From contig JAWKVT010000002.1 of the NCBI GenBank assembly GCA_041397865.1, positions 558,001 through 622,000 of the forward strand: DNA of 64,000 nucleotides. The letters are read 5' to 3'. This stretch comes from TMED27 sp041397865. Its GTDB lineage: Bacteria > Pseudomonadota > Alphaproteobacteria > Micavibrionales > Micavibrionaceae. The stretch's first letter is position 1. Each line of letters begins with the position of its first letter. Below, one piece after another: positions 42,915 to 51,378 of the stretch. A program made the translations under genes and the position numbers. The notes beneath the pieces were generated by a model. The model was not told where the DNA came from and ran no database searches. It saw only the letters and a program-made list of their open reading frames with translations.

Positions 42915-43006
42915 TCATGTACAAAGGCGCTTAAATAAAGATCTTCCCACTTTCCCCTTGCACCATTCGCCTATTCAGCTATGATCCACCCCATCCAGCC
43001 CCCTGT

Positions 43007-43092
43007 GCCTCTGTGGCGGAACTGGTAGACGCGCGGGATTCAAAATCCCGTTCCCTTTGGGAGTGAGAGTTCGATTCTCTCCGGAGGCACCA
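43007..43092 (+). tRNA. tRNA-Leu(CAA)
   Basis: 86 nt with encoded CCA. The acceptor stem GCCTCTG pairs with CGGAGGC (one G-U). The anticodon stem-loop is CGGGA TTCAAAA TCCCG, giving CAA. A long variable arm (TTCCCTTTGGGAG) and T arm GAGAG TTCGATT CTCTC confirm a class II tRNA-Leu. It is a predicted substrate for TrmL coded at 14571-15023. Confidence 0.96.
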
Positions 43093-43098
43093 TTAACA

Positions 43099-43122
43099 TT
43101 TCTTCACAGTTTCAGTATGCGT
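43099..43122 (+). repeat. 24-base block shared after both tRNA genes (copy 1)
   Basis: Starts 6 bases after the CCA of tRNA-Leu. The 24 bases, core TTCTTCACAGTTTCAGTATG, are identical to those after tRNA-Phe (51379-51402, other strand). The 6-base spacers differ (TTAACA here, TTTTAC there). Confidence 0.85.
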
Positions 43123-43143
43123 GCGGCGGGGCGTTGTCGCGCC

Positions 43144-44370
43144 TTAGTCCAAAAGCCCCTGAAAGCGGTCTTCGAGTGGCGGAGTGCGGCGCTTGCGGGT
43201 CATTTCAACAAGGCCCAGAGCTGTCATGCCGTGGATTTGCACTGTGCAGGGATCGTGGTTAATGGCATCTTCAAGCGCGGCAATTAAAATCCCCTGATCT
43301 TTTTTGTTCGGAGACTTAAGAAAGTCAATCACGATTACACCGCCACAATTGCGCAGTTTTATCTGCCGGGCGATTTCTTTTGCGGCCTCAACATTGATGC
43401 CTGTGTTTGAATCCTTGCATCCGCCTTTATTCACATCCACCGCTGTCAGCGCCGCCGTTCCTTGAATAATGATATTGCCGCCGCCGGGCAGGATGGCATA
43501 AGCGCTGAATAAATCCTCAATCTGGCCTATAATGTCGCGTTCATGAAACAGGGCGAGGTCTTCGGTGGCGTTGGTGAGTTCAATCGGCTCGATTTTTGTG
43601 ACCAGATCGGGAGCGAAGATTGAACACCATTCCTCTACATGCTTGTAATGGTCCATAGTCACGATCTCGATGCGTTCAATCGTCTGATCGGCCTGATCGC
43701 TTAGCGTTCGTTGGATCGCGTCCGGCCCTAGGGCGATAAGTTGGGGCTGGGTGCCTTCGAAATAGGTCTGGATTTCCTCCCAGGCGCCTTTAAGGATTTT
43801 TCCTTCGCGAATAAGCATGTCGCTTTGCGTGTCCGCCGCCGCCATGCGCAGAATACACCCTTGAAAATCCTCAAGGCTGTCCATCATTTTATGAAGCTGT
43901 TTACGCAGTTTTTTATCGCGGATACGCATGGAAATCCGGTTTTGCTCCATATTCGCGCAATAAATGAGATAGCGCCCCGGCAGGGTAATATCCATGCTCA
44001 TTTGCGGGGTTTTGTGTTCAGGCGCGCTTAAATCGTCATGCTCTGTAGGCAGGTAGGCCGTTTTCGCCTGCACGGCGACCATATCTCCGGCCTGAAAGCG
44101 CTTGCCGATGCTCTCCGCGCCGCCTCTATGCACCTTGCCCTTTTGATCGCGCCAGCGCACGTCGCCATTGTAGAGAATGCCGGTATTGTCCCCGTCAAGA
44201 TCGAGAAAAACCGCATCCACAGCCTTATCAACGGCTTTGACCTTGGCCCAGTAAATGGAACCCCAGCGAACCTCTTCATATGCCGGGTCAACCTCCAGCC
44301 CTTCCAGCCGCCCGTTTTTCAGGGCTGCGGTCCATAAACTGCCTTCCAATTCTTCAATCAGAATGTCCAA
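43144..44370 (-). CDS. rng: Ribonuclease E/G family protein (RNase G-like)
   Basis: 408 residues from a TTG start (44368-44370) with GGAG about 10 bases before it. The S1 domain (WGSIYWAKVKAVDKAVDAVF then LDLDGDNTGILYNGD) and catalytic domain are present; metal-binding Asp residues are D in ALTAVDVNKGG and D in VIVIDFLKSPNKKDQG. The Zn-link CPxC of RNase E is not seen, and the C-terminal scaffold is absent, so it is the short G-like form. It processes rRNA and decays mRNA. Third gene after infA and maf. Confidence 0.9.
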   Translation of the reverse strand: MDILIEELEGSLWTAALKNGRLEGLEVDPAYEEVRWGSIYWAKVKAVDKAVDAVFLDLDGDNTGILYNGDVRWRDQKGKVHRGGAESIGKRFQAGDMVAVQAKTAYLPTEHDDLSAPEHKTPQMSMDITLPGRYLIYCANMEQNRISMRIRDKKLRKQLHKMMDSLEDFQGCILRMAAADTQSDMLIREGKILKGAWEEIQTYFEGTQPQLIALGPDAIQRTLSDQADQTIERIEIVTMDHYKHVEEWCSIFAPDLVTKIEPIELTNATEDLALFHERDIIGQIEDLFSAYAILPGGGNIIIQGTAALTAVDVNKGGCKDSNTGINVEAAKEIARQIKLRNCGGVIVIDFLKSPNKKDQGILIAALEDAINHDPCTVQIHGMTALGLVEMTRKRRTPPLEDRFQGLLD

Positions 44371-44400
44371 ATGCCTTAAACTCCGCTGTGTCTCGCCGTT

Positions 44401-44982
44401 TCAAGCGCCCTGCGCAAAGCCGGCACCGTCCAATATTTTCATTATATCATAAAGGGATAAGCCAACGACATTGGAATATGAGCCACGAATATATTTTATA
44501 TAGCTCTCAGCGCACCCCTGTATAGCATAGCCTCCCGCTTTGCCAGACCATTCGCCAGAGTGGATGTAGCCCTCAATATCGCGGTTGCTCAGGGTTTTGA
44601 ACTGCACCAGCGTATCAACGCAGCGCTCTATATGCTGTCCCTGCGGGGTTATAAGCGCAATGCCGCCATAAACATGATGGCGGCGGCCAGACAGGGTTTT
44701 CAGGCAAAACCGCGCATAGGTTTCGTCTTCGGCTTTATCGAGGATTTTACGGCCCGCGCCGACAACCGTATCGGCGGCAAGAATGAAAGAATTCGCATGC
44801 TTTTGCGCGATTTTTTCCGCTTTGGCTGTTGCGAGGCGCTGCGCGAGGTCGCGCGGCAATTCACCCTTTAACGGTGTTTCATCAATATCGGCGGGGATAA
44901 TCTCATCCGGTGTAATGCCGACTTGTTTGAGAAGCTCCAAGCGGCGCGGCGAAGCGGATGCGAGGATGAGTTTACTTTTCAC
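44401..44982 (-). CDS. maf: Maf family nucleoside triphosphate pyrophosphatase
   Basis: 193 residues from a GTG start inside the end of infA (11-base overlap). Family marks: LILASASPRRLELLKQVG at the start, SFILAADTVVGAGRKILDKA, LSGRRHHVYGGIALI, and KAGGYAIQGCAESYIKYIRG with SNVVGLSLYD. Such enzymes clear dTTP, UTP or modified nucleotides by releasing pyrophosphate; the YhdE or YceF subtype is not decided. The infA-maf-rng order is common in alphaproteobacteria. Confidence 0.93.
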   Translation of the reverse strand: MKSKLILASASPRRLELLKQVGITPDEIIPADIDETPLKGELPRDLAQRLATAKAEKIAQKHANSFILAADTVVGAGRKILDKAEDETYARFCLKTLSGRRHHVYGGIALITPQGQHIERCVDTLVQFKTLSNRDIEGYIHSGEWSGKAGGYAIQGCAESYIKYIRGSYSNVVGLSLYDIMKILDGAGFAQGA

Positions 44983-45190
44983 GGTAAATAATACGGCCTT
45001 TGGTGAGGTCGTAGGGGGTCATTTCGACAATGACCGTATCACCCTGCAGGACGCGGATGCGGTTTTTACGCATTTTTCCGGCGGTATGCGCCAGAATGAC
45101 GTGATCGTTCTCAAGCGTCACCCGGAACATTGCGTTGGGCAGAATCTCGGTAACAACCCCTTTGAATTCCATTAAATCTTCTTTAGCCAT
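44972..45190 (-). CDS. infA: Translation initiation factor IF-1
   Basis: 72 residues, full length, a single OB fold: MAKEDLMEFKGVVTEILPNA then FRVTLENDHVILAHTAGKMR and DTVIVEMTPYDLTKGRI. It occupies the A site of the 30S subunit during initiation. AAGGAAGAAG precedes the ATG. A possible promoter on the minus strand, TTGCAT then TATACC with 18 bases between, lies about 50-80 bases upstream. maf overlaps its 3' end. Confidence 0.97.
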   Translation of the reverse strand: MAKEDLMEFKGVVTEILPNAMFRVTLENDHVILAHTAGKMRKNRIRVLQGDTVIVEMTPYDLTKGRIIYREK

Positions 45191-45292
45191 AAAGCGACTT
45201 CTTCCTTAGCACTTGATAAATCTACTGAATACGCTACGGGTATACACCCTGAGCAGGCACCAATGCAACGAATTTTGTTCACAATAGCCAGT

Positions 45293-45778
45293 TTAGCGCA
45301 GACCGTGTATTTTTCCACTATGCAGCACACAAATCAGCGTAAAGAGGCGGCGGGCGGTTTTGTGGTCCATTTTGATTTTGCTCTCCAGCCGGTCCATAAG
45401 CATATCCGCGCCTTCGTTATGCAAGCCGCGGCGGCCCATATCAATGGCTTCGATGCGCGAGGGGTTAGCGCCTTTTATCGCTTCGTCATAGCTGCGCACA
45501 ATCATAAAATAGTCTTTAATCAGGCGCTTATAGGGCTTAAGCGACAGCACCAGCATGGGCAGTTTTTTGCCTTTGGCATTTTGAATGCGAAAGACAAGCC
45601 GGTTTTCCTCAAGGCTCAGCAAAACCGTATAAGGGCCGTCTTCATCTTCAAAAGGAATAAAGCGGCTTTCGGCAACCAAATCGCGCAGGGCGATTTCATG
45701 GTCACGGGCAACCATGTTGCCCTCGGGCGTTTCACCCATATTGTCGATAGAGATGTCCTTTATGGTATGTTTAGACAT
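45293..45778 (-). CDS. UPF0262 family protein
   Basis: 161 residues from ATG at 45776-45778, which overlaps the 3' end of hisG by 8 bases. Family pattern: HTIKDISIDN at the start, PFEDEDGPYTVLLSLEENRL, LKPYKRLIKDYFMIVRSYDE and RRGLHNEGADMLMDRLE. This alphaproteobacterial family has no known function and usually sits with his and infA genes. No membrane helix or signal. Confidence 0.9.
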   Translation of the reverse strand: MSKHTIKDISIDNMGETPEGNMVARDHEIALRDLVAESRFIPFEDEDGPYTVLLSLEENRLVFRIQNAKGKKLPMLVLSLKPYKRLIKDYFMIVRSYDEAIKGANPSRIEAIDMGRRGLHNEGADMLMDRLESKIKMDHKTARRLFTLICVLHSGKIHGLR

Positions 45779-46427
45779 GGCCTGTCGCGGTCTGGAAGGC
45801 GCTGACCCAGCGCTCAATGACTTGCGGATTGGTTTTCATTGTTGTGCGGTTTACAACCAGCTTTGATGAAACCTGAAGGATGATTTCGGTTTCAGTGAGA
45901 CCGTTGGCTTTCAACGTCCCTCCTGTCGAAACAAGGTCAACAATGCGGCGGCACAGACCCAAAGCCGGTGCAATTTCCATCGCGCCGTTGAGCTTGATGC
46001 ATTCGGCCTGAATGCCTGCGCGCGCATAGTGACGCGCGGTCAGGTTCGGGTATTTCGTTGCAATGCGGATATGGCTTCGGCGCTCTATATGTTCGCTTGC
46101 GGCTTCGGCGCTTGGCATGGCGACGGACAAACGGCATTTGCCGATCCCCAGATCGACGGGGGCGTAAAGCTCGTCATAGCTGAATTCTTCAATCGCATCG
46201 CTTCCAACAACGCCAAGGTCAGCGCCGCCATAGGCCACAAAAGTCGCCACGTCGAATGCCCGCACGCGGATAATGTCAAGATTTGCGTGGTTGGTGGAAA
46301 ATTGCAGCTTGCGGCTGCTGTCATCGGTGAAATCGCTTTCGGGGATGATATTGCACGCAAGCAGGATCGGCATCAGCTCTTCAAGGATGCGGCCTTTGGG
46401 TACAGCTAAAATCAGTTTTCCGTTCAT
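45771..46427 (-). CDS. hisG: ATP phosphoribosyltransferase, short form
   Basis: 218 residues from ATG at 46425-46427; a start at 46463 adds 12 untypical residues. First step of histidine synthesis: ATP and PRPP to phosphoribosyl-ATP. Motifs: LILAVPKGRILEELMPIL, RVRAFDVATFVAYGGADLG, and the PRPP site IVDLVSTGGTLKANGL. The regulatory C-terminal domain is absent, so this is the HisGS form that works with HisZ; hisZ and hisD are not in the window. UPF0262 follows. Confidence 0.95.
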   Translation of the reverse strand: MNGKLILAVPKGRILEELMPILLACNIIPESDFTDDSSRKLQFSTNHANLDIIRVRAFDVATFVAYGGADLGVVGSDAIEEFSYDELYAPVDLGIGKCRLSVAMPSAEAASEHIERRSHIRIATKYPNLTARHYARAGIQAECIKLNGAMEIAPALGLCRRIVDLVSTGGTLKANGLTETEIILQVSSKLVVNRTTMKTNPQVIERWVSAFQTATGHV

Positions 46428-46484
46428 GGCATAAGGGATACTGATTATGACGCGGCGCGGCAAGCGCTTTTTACCGCGCCGGTG

Positions 46485-47177
46485 TTATATGGCAGCGGGC
46501 ACAGGAATGTTGTCTGCGCTAACGCCGACCACTGCCTTGATTTTTGCTTCATACCCGGTGGTTGGGCGTACCTTATCTGTCTGTTTTAGAAGGTGTCTGA
46601 AGTCATGCATGGCCTTGATATGTTTCACCGGCTTTTCCCATTTATCAGTTTTTTCACGCTGAAACCTTATGTCATCTTTAAAAACGCGCACCTCCAGCCC
46701 GGTATGGTTGCTCAACATCTTCGCGATGCGGTTGCTGTGTTCGGATTTTTTAACGAAAATCAGCGGTTTGCGCGCTTTCGGATCAACCATTTCCTGATGC
46801 ATCAGGATCATGTCAATGGCCGTGGCCACTTCCTGCATATCCTCTTTGCCGTTGCCTAATGCCCGGCCAATAGCCTTTTCCGCCAGGCTTGGGCCTTCAT
46901 ATGTTTTATGTGAGTGGATGGTTAAATCGAACAGGAACGCTTCGGGCAGGCGCGGAATTTCAGGTTTTTTGTCCGCAGACGCTTTCGCAAACGATCCGTA
47001 ATATGTGCCGTTAAGGCGCTCACTCTGCGGGTTCAGTCCATGGATAGCTTGAGAGCGATATGTATAGATATCAACTTGCCCATTGGGCACGGCTTCTTTG
47101 AGTTGTTTTGCTGCCAGCGTGTTCGTAAAGGAAAAGTAGCAAGCGATGCGCGGGTTAAACTTTTTGTCAGAGTGCAT
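46485..47177 (-). CDS. Hypothetical protein, 230 residues, with FAKASADK insert
   Basis: The ATG has AAGG upstream at good distance. The chain starts like an alpha/beta protein (KFNPRIACYFSFTNTLAAKQ) and carries a possible phosphate or nucleotide region (KPLIFVKKSEHSNRIAKML). Around residue 60 is GSFAKASADKKPEIP, a peptide that recurs in unrelated bacterial proteins where a palindromic repeat has invaded coding DNA. No family recognised and no signal peptide. Next to hisG on the same strand with a 57-base gap. Confidence 0.65.
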   Translation of the reverse strand: MHSDKKFNPRIACYFSFTNTLAAKQLKEAVPNGQVDIYTYRSQAIHGLNPQSERLNGTYYGSFAKASADKKPEIPRLPEAFLFDLTIHSHKTYEGPSLAEKAIGRALGNGKEDMQEVATAIDMILMHQEMVDPKARKPLIFVKKSEHSNRIAKMLSNHTGLEVRVFKDDIRFQREKTDKWEKPVKHIKAMHDFRHLLKQTDKVRPTTGYEAKIKAVVGVSADNIPVPAAI

Positions 47178-47377
47178 TTTTCGTAACCTTGTTTTTTTAG
47201 GAAGGGCTTGTTACGCCCAAAACTGCATAAAATCAAGCTTTTTGTATAAAATCTAGAGCGTATGCGATGAAAACATAGGGCCGCATAGCCTCTGCGCGGC
47301 TATAACCCTTGCATTTAAAACTCCACAGCATAGGCCGCCCGACGAAATTATCCCCTTGGTGATATGTTCATGATCTG

Positions 47378-47386
47378 TGGTATAAT
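47378..47386 (+). promoter_or_regulatory. Extended -10 promoter of the CheY-like gene
   Basis: TGGTATAAT, a perfect extended -10 element, 40 bases before the ATG. A weak -35 candidate TTGGTG at 47356-47361 has a 19-base spacer to TATAAT (47381-47386). Confidence 0.5.
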
Positions 47387-47425
47387 AATATACGTGTCGC
47401 TTTTTTGTCTTTAGGGAGAAAGTTT

Positions 47426-47788
47426 ATGAATATTCTTGTGGTTGACGACAATCAATTTATCCTCGAAATGATTAAACAAATGCTCAGAGATGAGGAACAC
47501 AATATCTTCACTGAAAACAGCGTGAGTGAAGCCATTGCTTTTCTTGAAAACGGCGGCGGCTGCGATTTGGTGATTACCGATATCATGATGCCGGAAAAAG
47601 ACGGCACCAACCTCGCGCAATATGCCAAGACGCTTACGCCGCCTTTGCCCGTTCTGGCGATTACCGGCGGCAATGAAACGGCGGTCGAAGATTGCGTCCA
47701 TCAGGCTGAAATATTTGCGGATGAAACTCTGCTCAAGCCTTTGCACAAAAACGAACTGGTCGAGACGATTGCGCGTTTGGCGGGTTAG
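47426..47788 (+). CDS. Single-domain response regulator (CheY-like)
   Basis: 120 residues from ATG 47426, with AGGGAGAAAG upstream. A bare receiver: acidic D7/D8 (VVDDNQ), phosphoacceptor D52 in DLVITDIMMPEKDG, Thr in LAITGGNE and the Lys in ETLLKPLHKNEL. No output domain, so it acts by protein contact or as a phosphate relay. No kinase is adjacent; a hybrid kinase and a chemoreceptor occur elsewhere in the window. The partner is unknown. Confidence 0.9.
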   Translation: MNILVVDDNQFILEMIKQMLRDEEHNIFTENSVSEAIAFLENGGGCDLVITDIMMPEKDGTNLAQYAKTLTPPLPVLAITGGNETAVEDCVHQAEIFADETLLKPLHKNELVETIARLAG

Positions 47789-47837
47789 TATTTTAGAGTG
47801 TTGGCTTAGGCTTATCTTTGTTATACATATTTCACCT

Positions 47838-49199
47838 CTAAGCTTTTCGTATATCCGCACCCACACCGCCGAGCTTACCAGCGATATCTTCGTAGCCGCG
47901 TTCAAGGTGATAGATACGGTTGATGGTGGTTTCGCCTTCGGCAACCAGCCCGGCCAGAACGAGGGCGACAGAGGCGCGCAGGTCGGTGGCCATCACTTCC
48001 GCGCCTTTGAGGGTTTTCACCCCGCGCACGATAGCGGAGTGGCCCTGAACGGTAATGTTCGCGCCCATGCGGTTGAGTTCGGGCACATGCATGAATCTGT
48101 TTTCGAAAATTGTTTCAGTGACAAGCCCCGCACCTTCAGCAATGGTCAGCATGGCCATGAATTGCGCCTGTAGATCTGTTGGAAAACCGGGGTGAGGTTC
48201 TGTCATGATATCAATGGCTTGCAGCGGCGTGTTCAGATCACGGCTAACGATAATATCGTTGCCCTCCTGTTCAATTTCCACGCCGGTTTGCGAGAGGTGG
48301 CCGATGGCGGCGCTTAAGTCTCTTAAACGGGCGTTTTGGAGGCGCACGGTTCCCCCGCACATGGCCGAAGCAACCATATAGGTGCCGGTTTCAATGCGGT
48401 CGGGGATGATGGAATGCTGGGCGCTACCCAAAGAACTTACCCCTTCAATGGTGATGGTATCAGTACCGAGGCCTTCGATTTTTGCGCCCATTTTAATCAG
48501 GCATTCGCCGAGATCTGTAATTTCCGGCTCTCTCGCAGCGTTGGCTAGCGTAGTTTTGCCCTTGGCCAGTGTGGCGGCCATCATCAGATTTTCCGTTGCA
48601 CCGACGGAAACTTTCGGGAAGATAATTTTCGCGCCTTGCAGGCCGCCCTGCGGGGCCTTTGCGTTGATATAACCTTCATTGAGGATAACTTCCGCGCCCA
48701 TCTCCTCCAGCGCTTTGATATGCATATCGACCGGGCGGGTGCCGATGGCGCAACCGCCGGGCAGGGATACTTTCGCCTGACCAAAGCGGGCGAGTAGCGG
48801 GCCAAGCACCAGAATGGAGCCACGCATCTTGCGGACAATATCATATGGCGCGGTGAAAGTTTCGACCGGGCCGGCATTGATAGCCATCAGGCTTTTTTCG
48901 CGTTTGATGGCAGCGCCCAAATATTCCAGCAATTCTGTCTGGCTTTGCATGTCACGCAAGGAGTTTGGACTATTTTCAAAATAGATGGATTGATCGGTGA
49001 GTAGCGCCGCACACATCAGTTTCAGAGCGCAGTTTTTGGCTCCGCTAATCGGGATATCGCCGTTTAGCGCCCGTCCGCCCGTAACCTTAATCTTATCAAG
49101 GGATGATGATGTAGGCTCCTTAGGAGGGATATCCTCAGGGCTAAAGCCGCGGGAGCGTAACGCCTTGCTGTCCCATATATTTTCCGCTTCTGTCTGCAT
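47838..49199 (-). CDS. murA: UDP-N-acetylglucosamine 1-carboxyvinyltransferase
   Basis: 453 residues from the ATG at 49197-49199. First committed step of peptidoglycan synthesis. Catalytic Cys in LPGGCAIGTRPVDMHIKALE; other marks are IKVTGGRALNGDIPISGAKN, DTITIEGVSSL and MTEPHPGFPTDLQAQFMAML. The conserved core begins about 34 residues after this ATG, so the protein has an unusual leader (EAENIWDSKALRSRGFSPED) read from DNA that overlaps the dcd tail by 59 bases. No closer ATG, GTG or TTG exists in frame. Confidence 0.93.
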   Translation of the reverse strand: MQTEAENIWDSKALRSRGFSPEDIPPKEPTSSSLDKIKVTGGRALNGDIPISGAKNCALKLMCAALLTDQSIYFENSPNSLRDMQSQTELLEYLGAAIKREKSLMAINAGPVETFTAPYDIVRKMRGSILVLGPLLARFGQAKVSLPGGCAIGTRPVDMHIKALEEMGAEVILNEGYINAKAPQGGLQGAKIIFPKVSVGATENLMMAATLAKGKTTLANAAREPEITDLGECLIKMGAKIEGLGTDTITIEGVSSLGSAQHSIIPDRIETGTYMVASAMCGGTVRLQNARLRDLSAAIGHLSQTGVEIEQEGNDIIVSRDLNTPLQAIDIMTEPHPGFPTDLQAQFMAMLTIAEGAGLVTETIFENRFMHVPELNRMGANITVQGHSAIVRGVKTLKGAEVMATDLRASVALVLAGLVAEGETTINRIYHLERGYEDIAGKLGGVGADIRKA

Positions 49200-49749
49200 A
49201 ACTGGTTTCACAGGCCGCACTTCCTTTAAAAAATAAAAACTGCGCAATGCCTTCATTGGCGTAAACGCGGGCCGGAAGAGGCGTTGTGTTGGAAATCTCC
49301 AACGTGACGTGGCCCTCCCAGCCGGGTTCCAGCGGCGTGACATTGACGATCAAACCGCAACGCGCATATGTACTCTTTCCGAGGCAGATTACAAGCACAT
49401 CTTTGGGGATGCGGAAGTATTCGACCGTATGGGTAAGTACAAAGCTGTTAGGCGGTATTATGCAAATATCCGTTTTCCTGTCAACAAAACTTTGCTCCGA
49501 GAACTGTTTTGGGTCGACAATCGCATTATCAACATTGGTGAAAATTTTGAAATCCGGGGCACATCGGGCGTCATAGCCGTATGAAGACAGGCCGTAAGAG
49601 ATATTACCCTCGCGCCTTTGCTTTTCCTCAAACGGCTCAATCATCCCTTCCTTGTTAGCAAGATCACGAATCTGGTGGTCGGCCAAAAGGCCCGGAAGCG
49701 TAGCCAGATCTTCAAAGCTATCGGTCTTTTTCTTTTCCAGTGTTTCCAT
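49141..49749 (-). CDS. dcd: dCTP deaminase
   Basis: 202 residues from the ATG at 49747-49749 (GGATAAAAAAG upstream). Converts dCTP to dUTP, or to dUMP in bifunctional forms, for dTTP supply. Motifs: ISYGLSSYGYDARC, FVLTHTVEYFRIPKDVLVIC, STYARCGLIVNVTPLEPGWEG with the catalytic Glu in GHVTLEISNTTPLP. The first ~20 residues (ETLEKKKTDSFEDLATLPGL) extend the usual start. The 5' end overlaps a 45-residue gene and the 3' end overlaps the murA leader. Confidence 0.94.
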   Translation of the reverse strand: METLEKKKTDSFEDLATLPGLLADHQIRDLANKEGMIEPFEEKQRREGNISYGLSSYGYDARCAPDFKIFTNVDNAIVDPKQFSEQSFVDRKTDICIIPPNSFVLTHTVEYFRIPKDVLVICLGKSTYARCGLIVNVTPLEPGWEGHVTLEISNTTPLPARVYANEGIAQFLFFKGSAACETSYADRSGKYMGQQGVTLPRL

Positions 49750-49855
49750 CTTTTTTATCCGTTTTTGTCTTATCCGGCGTTTTTCGTTTGCGCAGATTAG
49801 CGCGCAAAGCCGCTGCGCGCTTATCCAACTTGTCCTGATTCTGTTTCGCCGACAT
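49718..49855 (-). CDS. 45-residue basic protein
   Basis: An ATG at 49853-49855 preceded by AAGGTTACGG opens a 45-codon frame ending in TAG at 49718-49720, overlapping the dcd start by 32 bases. The product is highly charged (QDKLDKRAAALRANLRKRK, then alternating Lys, Thr, Asp). From memory, tiny proteins with an AALRANLRKRK-like core are common in alphaproteobacteria next to such genes. Function unknown; probably RNA- or ribosome-binding by charge, which is inference. Confidence 0.5.
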   Translation of the reverse strand: MSAKQNQDKLDKRAAALRANLRKRKTPDKTKTDKKDGNTGKEKDR

Positions 49856-49908
49856 TCCGTAACCTTAGGCAAAAAGACACAGGCGGCGCCAGAGATTTTC
49901 GTGCCGGG

Positions 49909-51333
49909 CTACCCGGTGACTGGGGATAAGCCTGCCGCAGGCGTTTTTTTGCTGCGGTATCGCTCCCAAAGCCTGATTATGCCCCAGGCCAGTGCGATCC
50001 CAAGGCTACCTTGCATGATAATGTTATAGCGCGCGATGTTGACCGTGGCAAAGCCGTGAAGGCCGAGCATAAACCACGGCGCAAGGGCATAAAGGATATA
50101 ATCGTAACGCCGCGTTTTCAAACCGTTCAGGCATAGGACTATAAACGCGATATAGGGGATGAACACCCAGAGTTCAAACACCCACATGCCACGAAAAATA
50201 ATGGGAAAGGTCGTTGCGATATGTTTGGGTAGATCCGCGATCACGTAGTTTTTCAAAAGATAGGAAAGGTGCGCGTCATGCCCCCCGGCTTCTTCTAGCG
50301 TCCGGGCGCGTAAAACATCATTACCCTGACGGTAAAAACCGTTCGGGTCGCCCCAGCTCCAGCGCTCGTAACTTTCCTTCCGGAAAAGTTTTTCCGCAAT
50401 GCTGTCGCCTTCTCCCGGAATGCCGTAAATCCATGAAACCAGCCACTCTTCCATGGTCATGTCGTTATAGGCCACCCGCTGAGAAAGCGTAAACGGGCCA
50501 TAGCCGAAGGTCACGGCGGCGTGGTCAAGCTTGAGGTGATTGCGCATAATCCACGGCGCGGTCAGCAGCACAGCCCCGGCGACAGCCAGAAAAACGCATT
50601 GCAGCGCCCGCGTTTTTTTGTATTTTACAAGCGTATAAAGGCCCAGCCCGCCAAATCCGGTGGCCAGAAAATAAGCCAGATACGCAAAGGACGGTTTTGT
50701 CAGGATCAGCGCGCCGAAGCTTAGCCCTGTCAGAAGGGCAGCGCCCCGGCTTTGTTTTTGCCAGCACAGGATTATGCCGTAACACGCCATATAAAAAAGC
50801 GGCATAATCAGGGCTTCGGCCATAACCACACCGGCGTAATAGGCGAAGTTATTGAGCGTCACAACCAGAAACGCCGACAACCACGCCAGACGTTTATCGT
50901 TAAACAGGGCAAGGGCCGCCAGCCAGATAAACAGTGCCGAGAGCGCACCCAAAAGAGCCTGCGCTCCCCACAATATTCGAAAATCCAGTGCGCATTGCTC
51001 TTCAATAAGCGGCGGTTTCACCAGTTCTATAGAACAACGCGCCGCTTCGCGCAGTCCCTCGCTGAAATGCATGACCCCGGCCAGAAATGCCGGGTAAAGC
51101 GGTGCAAAAAACATCCCCTCGCCATTGGGGCCGGGCGGCAGGACGGTGTTCTTGAAATTGCCGTCCTCATAAATGCCGGTTTCATAAAGCGGCAGCGCAA
51201 CAGCCATATAGGTAATGTTATCCGCGTAGGGGATTTCCTTTTCCTGAAAAGCCATTTGCAGGGCAATCACCAACAGGGCGGCAATAAAAACCAAAGTCGC
51301 CTGCATACCGCATGTTTTAAAGAGCTCGCGCAT
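49909..51333 (-). CDS. ArnT/PMT-like membrane glycosyltransferase
   Basis: 474 residues from ATG 51333; an ATG at 51384 lies in the repeat block behind tRNA-Phe and has no ribosome site. About ten to twelve membrane helices. The first periplasmic loop carries the acidic motif YADNITYMAVALPLYETGIY, in the place of the catalytic Asp-Glu region of GT39/GT83-type (lipid-linked sugar) transferases, followed by GPNGEGMFFAPLYPAFLAG. Acts on lipid-linked sugars at the outer face of the inner membrane, by family. Acceptor unknown. Confidence 0.8.
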   Translation of the reverse strand: MRELFKTCGMQATLVFIAALLVIALQMAFQEKEIPYADNITYMAVALPLYETGIYEDGNFKNTVLPPGPNGEGMFFAPLYPAFLAGVMHFSEGLREAARCSIELVKPPLIEEQCALDFRILWGAQALLGALSALFIWLAALALFNDKRLAWLSAFLVVTLNNFAYYAGVVMAEALIMPLFYMACYGIILCWQKQSRGAALLTGLSFGALILTKPSFAYLAYFLATGFGGLGLYTLVKYKKTRALQCVFLAVAGAVLLTAPWIMRNHLKLDHAAVTFGYGPFTLSQRVAYNDMTMEEWLVSWIYGIPGEGDSIAEKLFRKESYERWSWGDPNGFYRQGNDVLRARTLEEAGGHDAHLSYLLKNYVIADLPKHIATTFPIIFRGMWVFELWVFIPYIAFIVLCLNGLKTRRYDYILYALAPWFMLGLHGFATVNIARYNIIMQGSLGIALAWGIIRLWERYRSKKTPAAGLSPVTG

Positions 51334-51378
51334 CCGGTCATCATAGCCGCGAAGCCCGATTGTGACCAGCCAAAAAGG

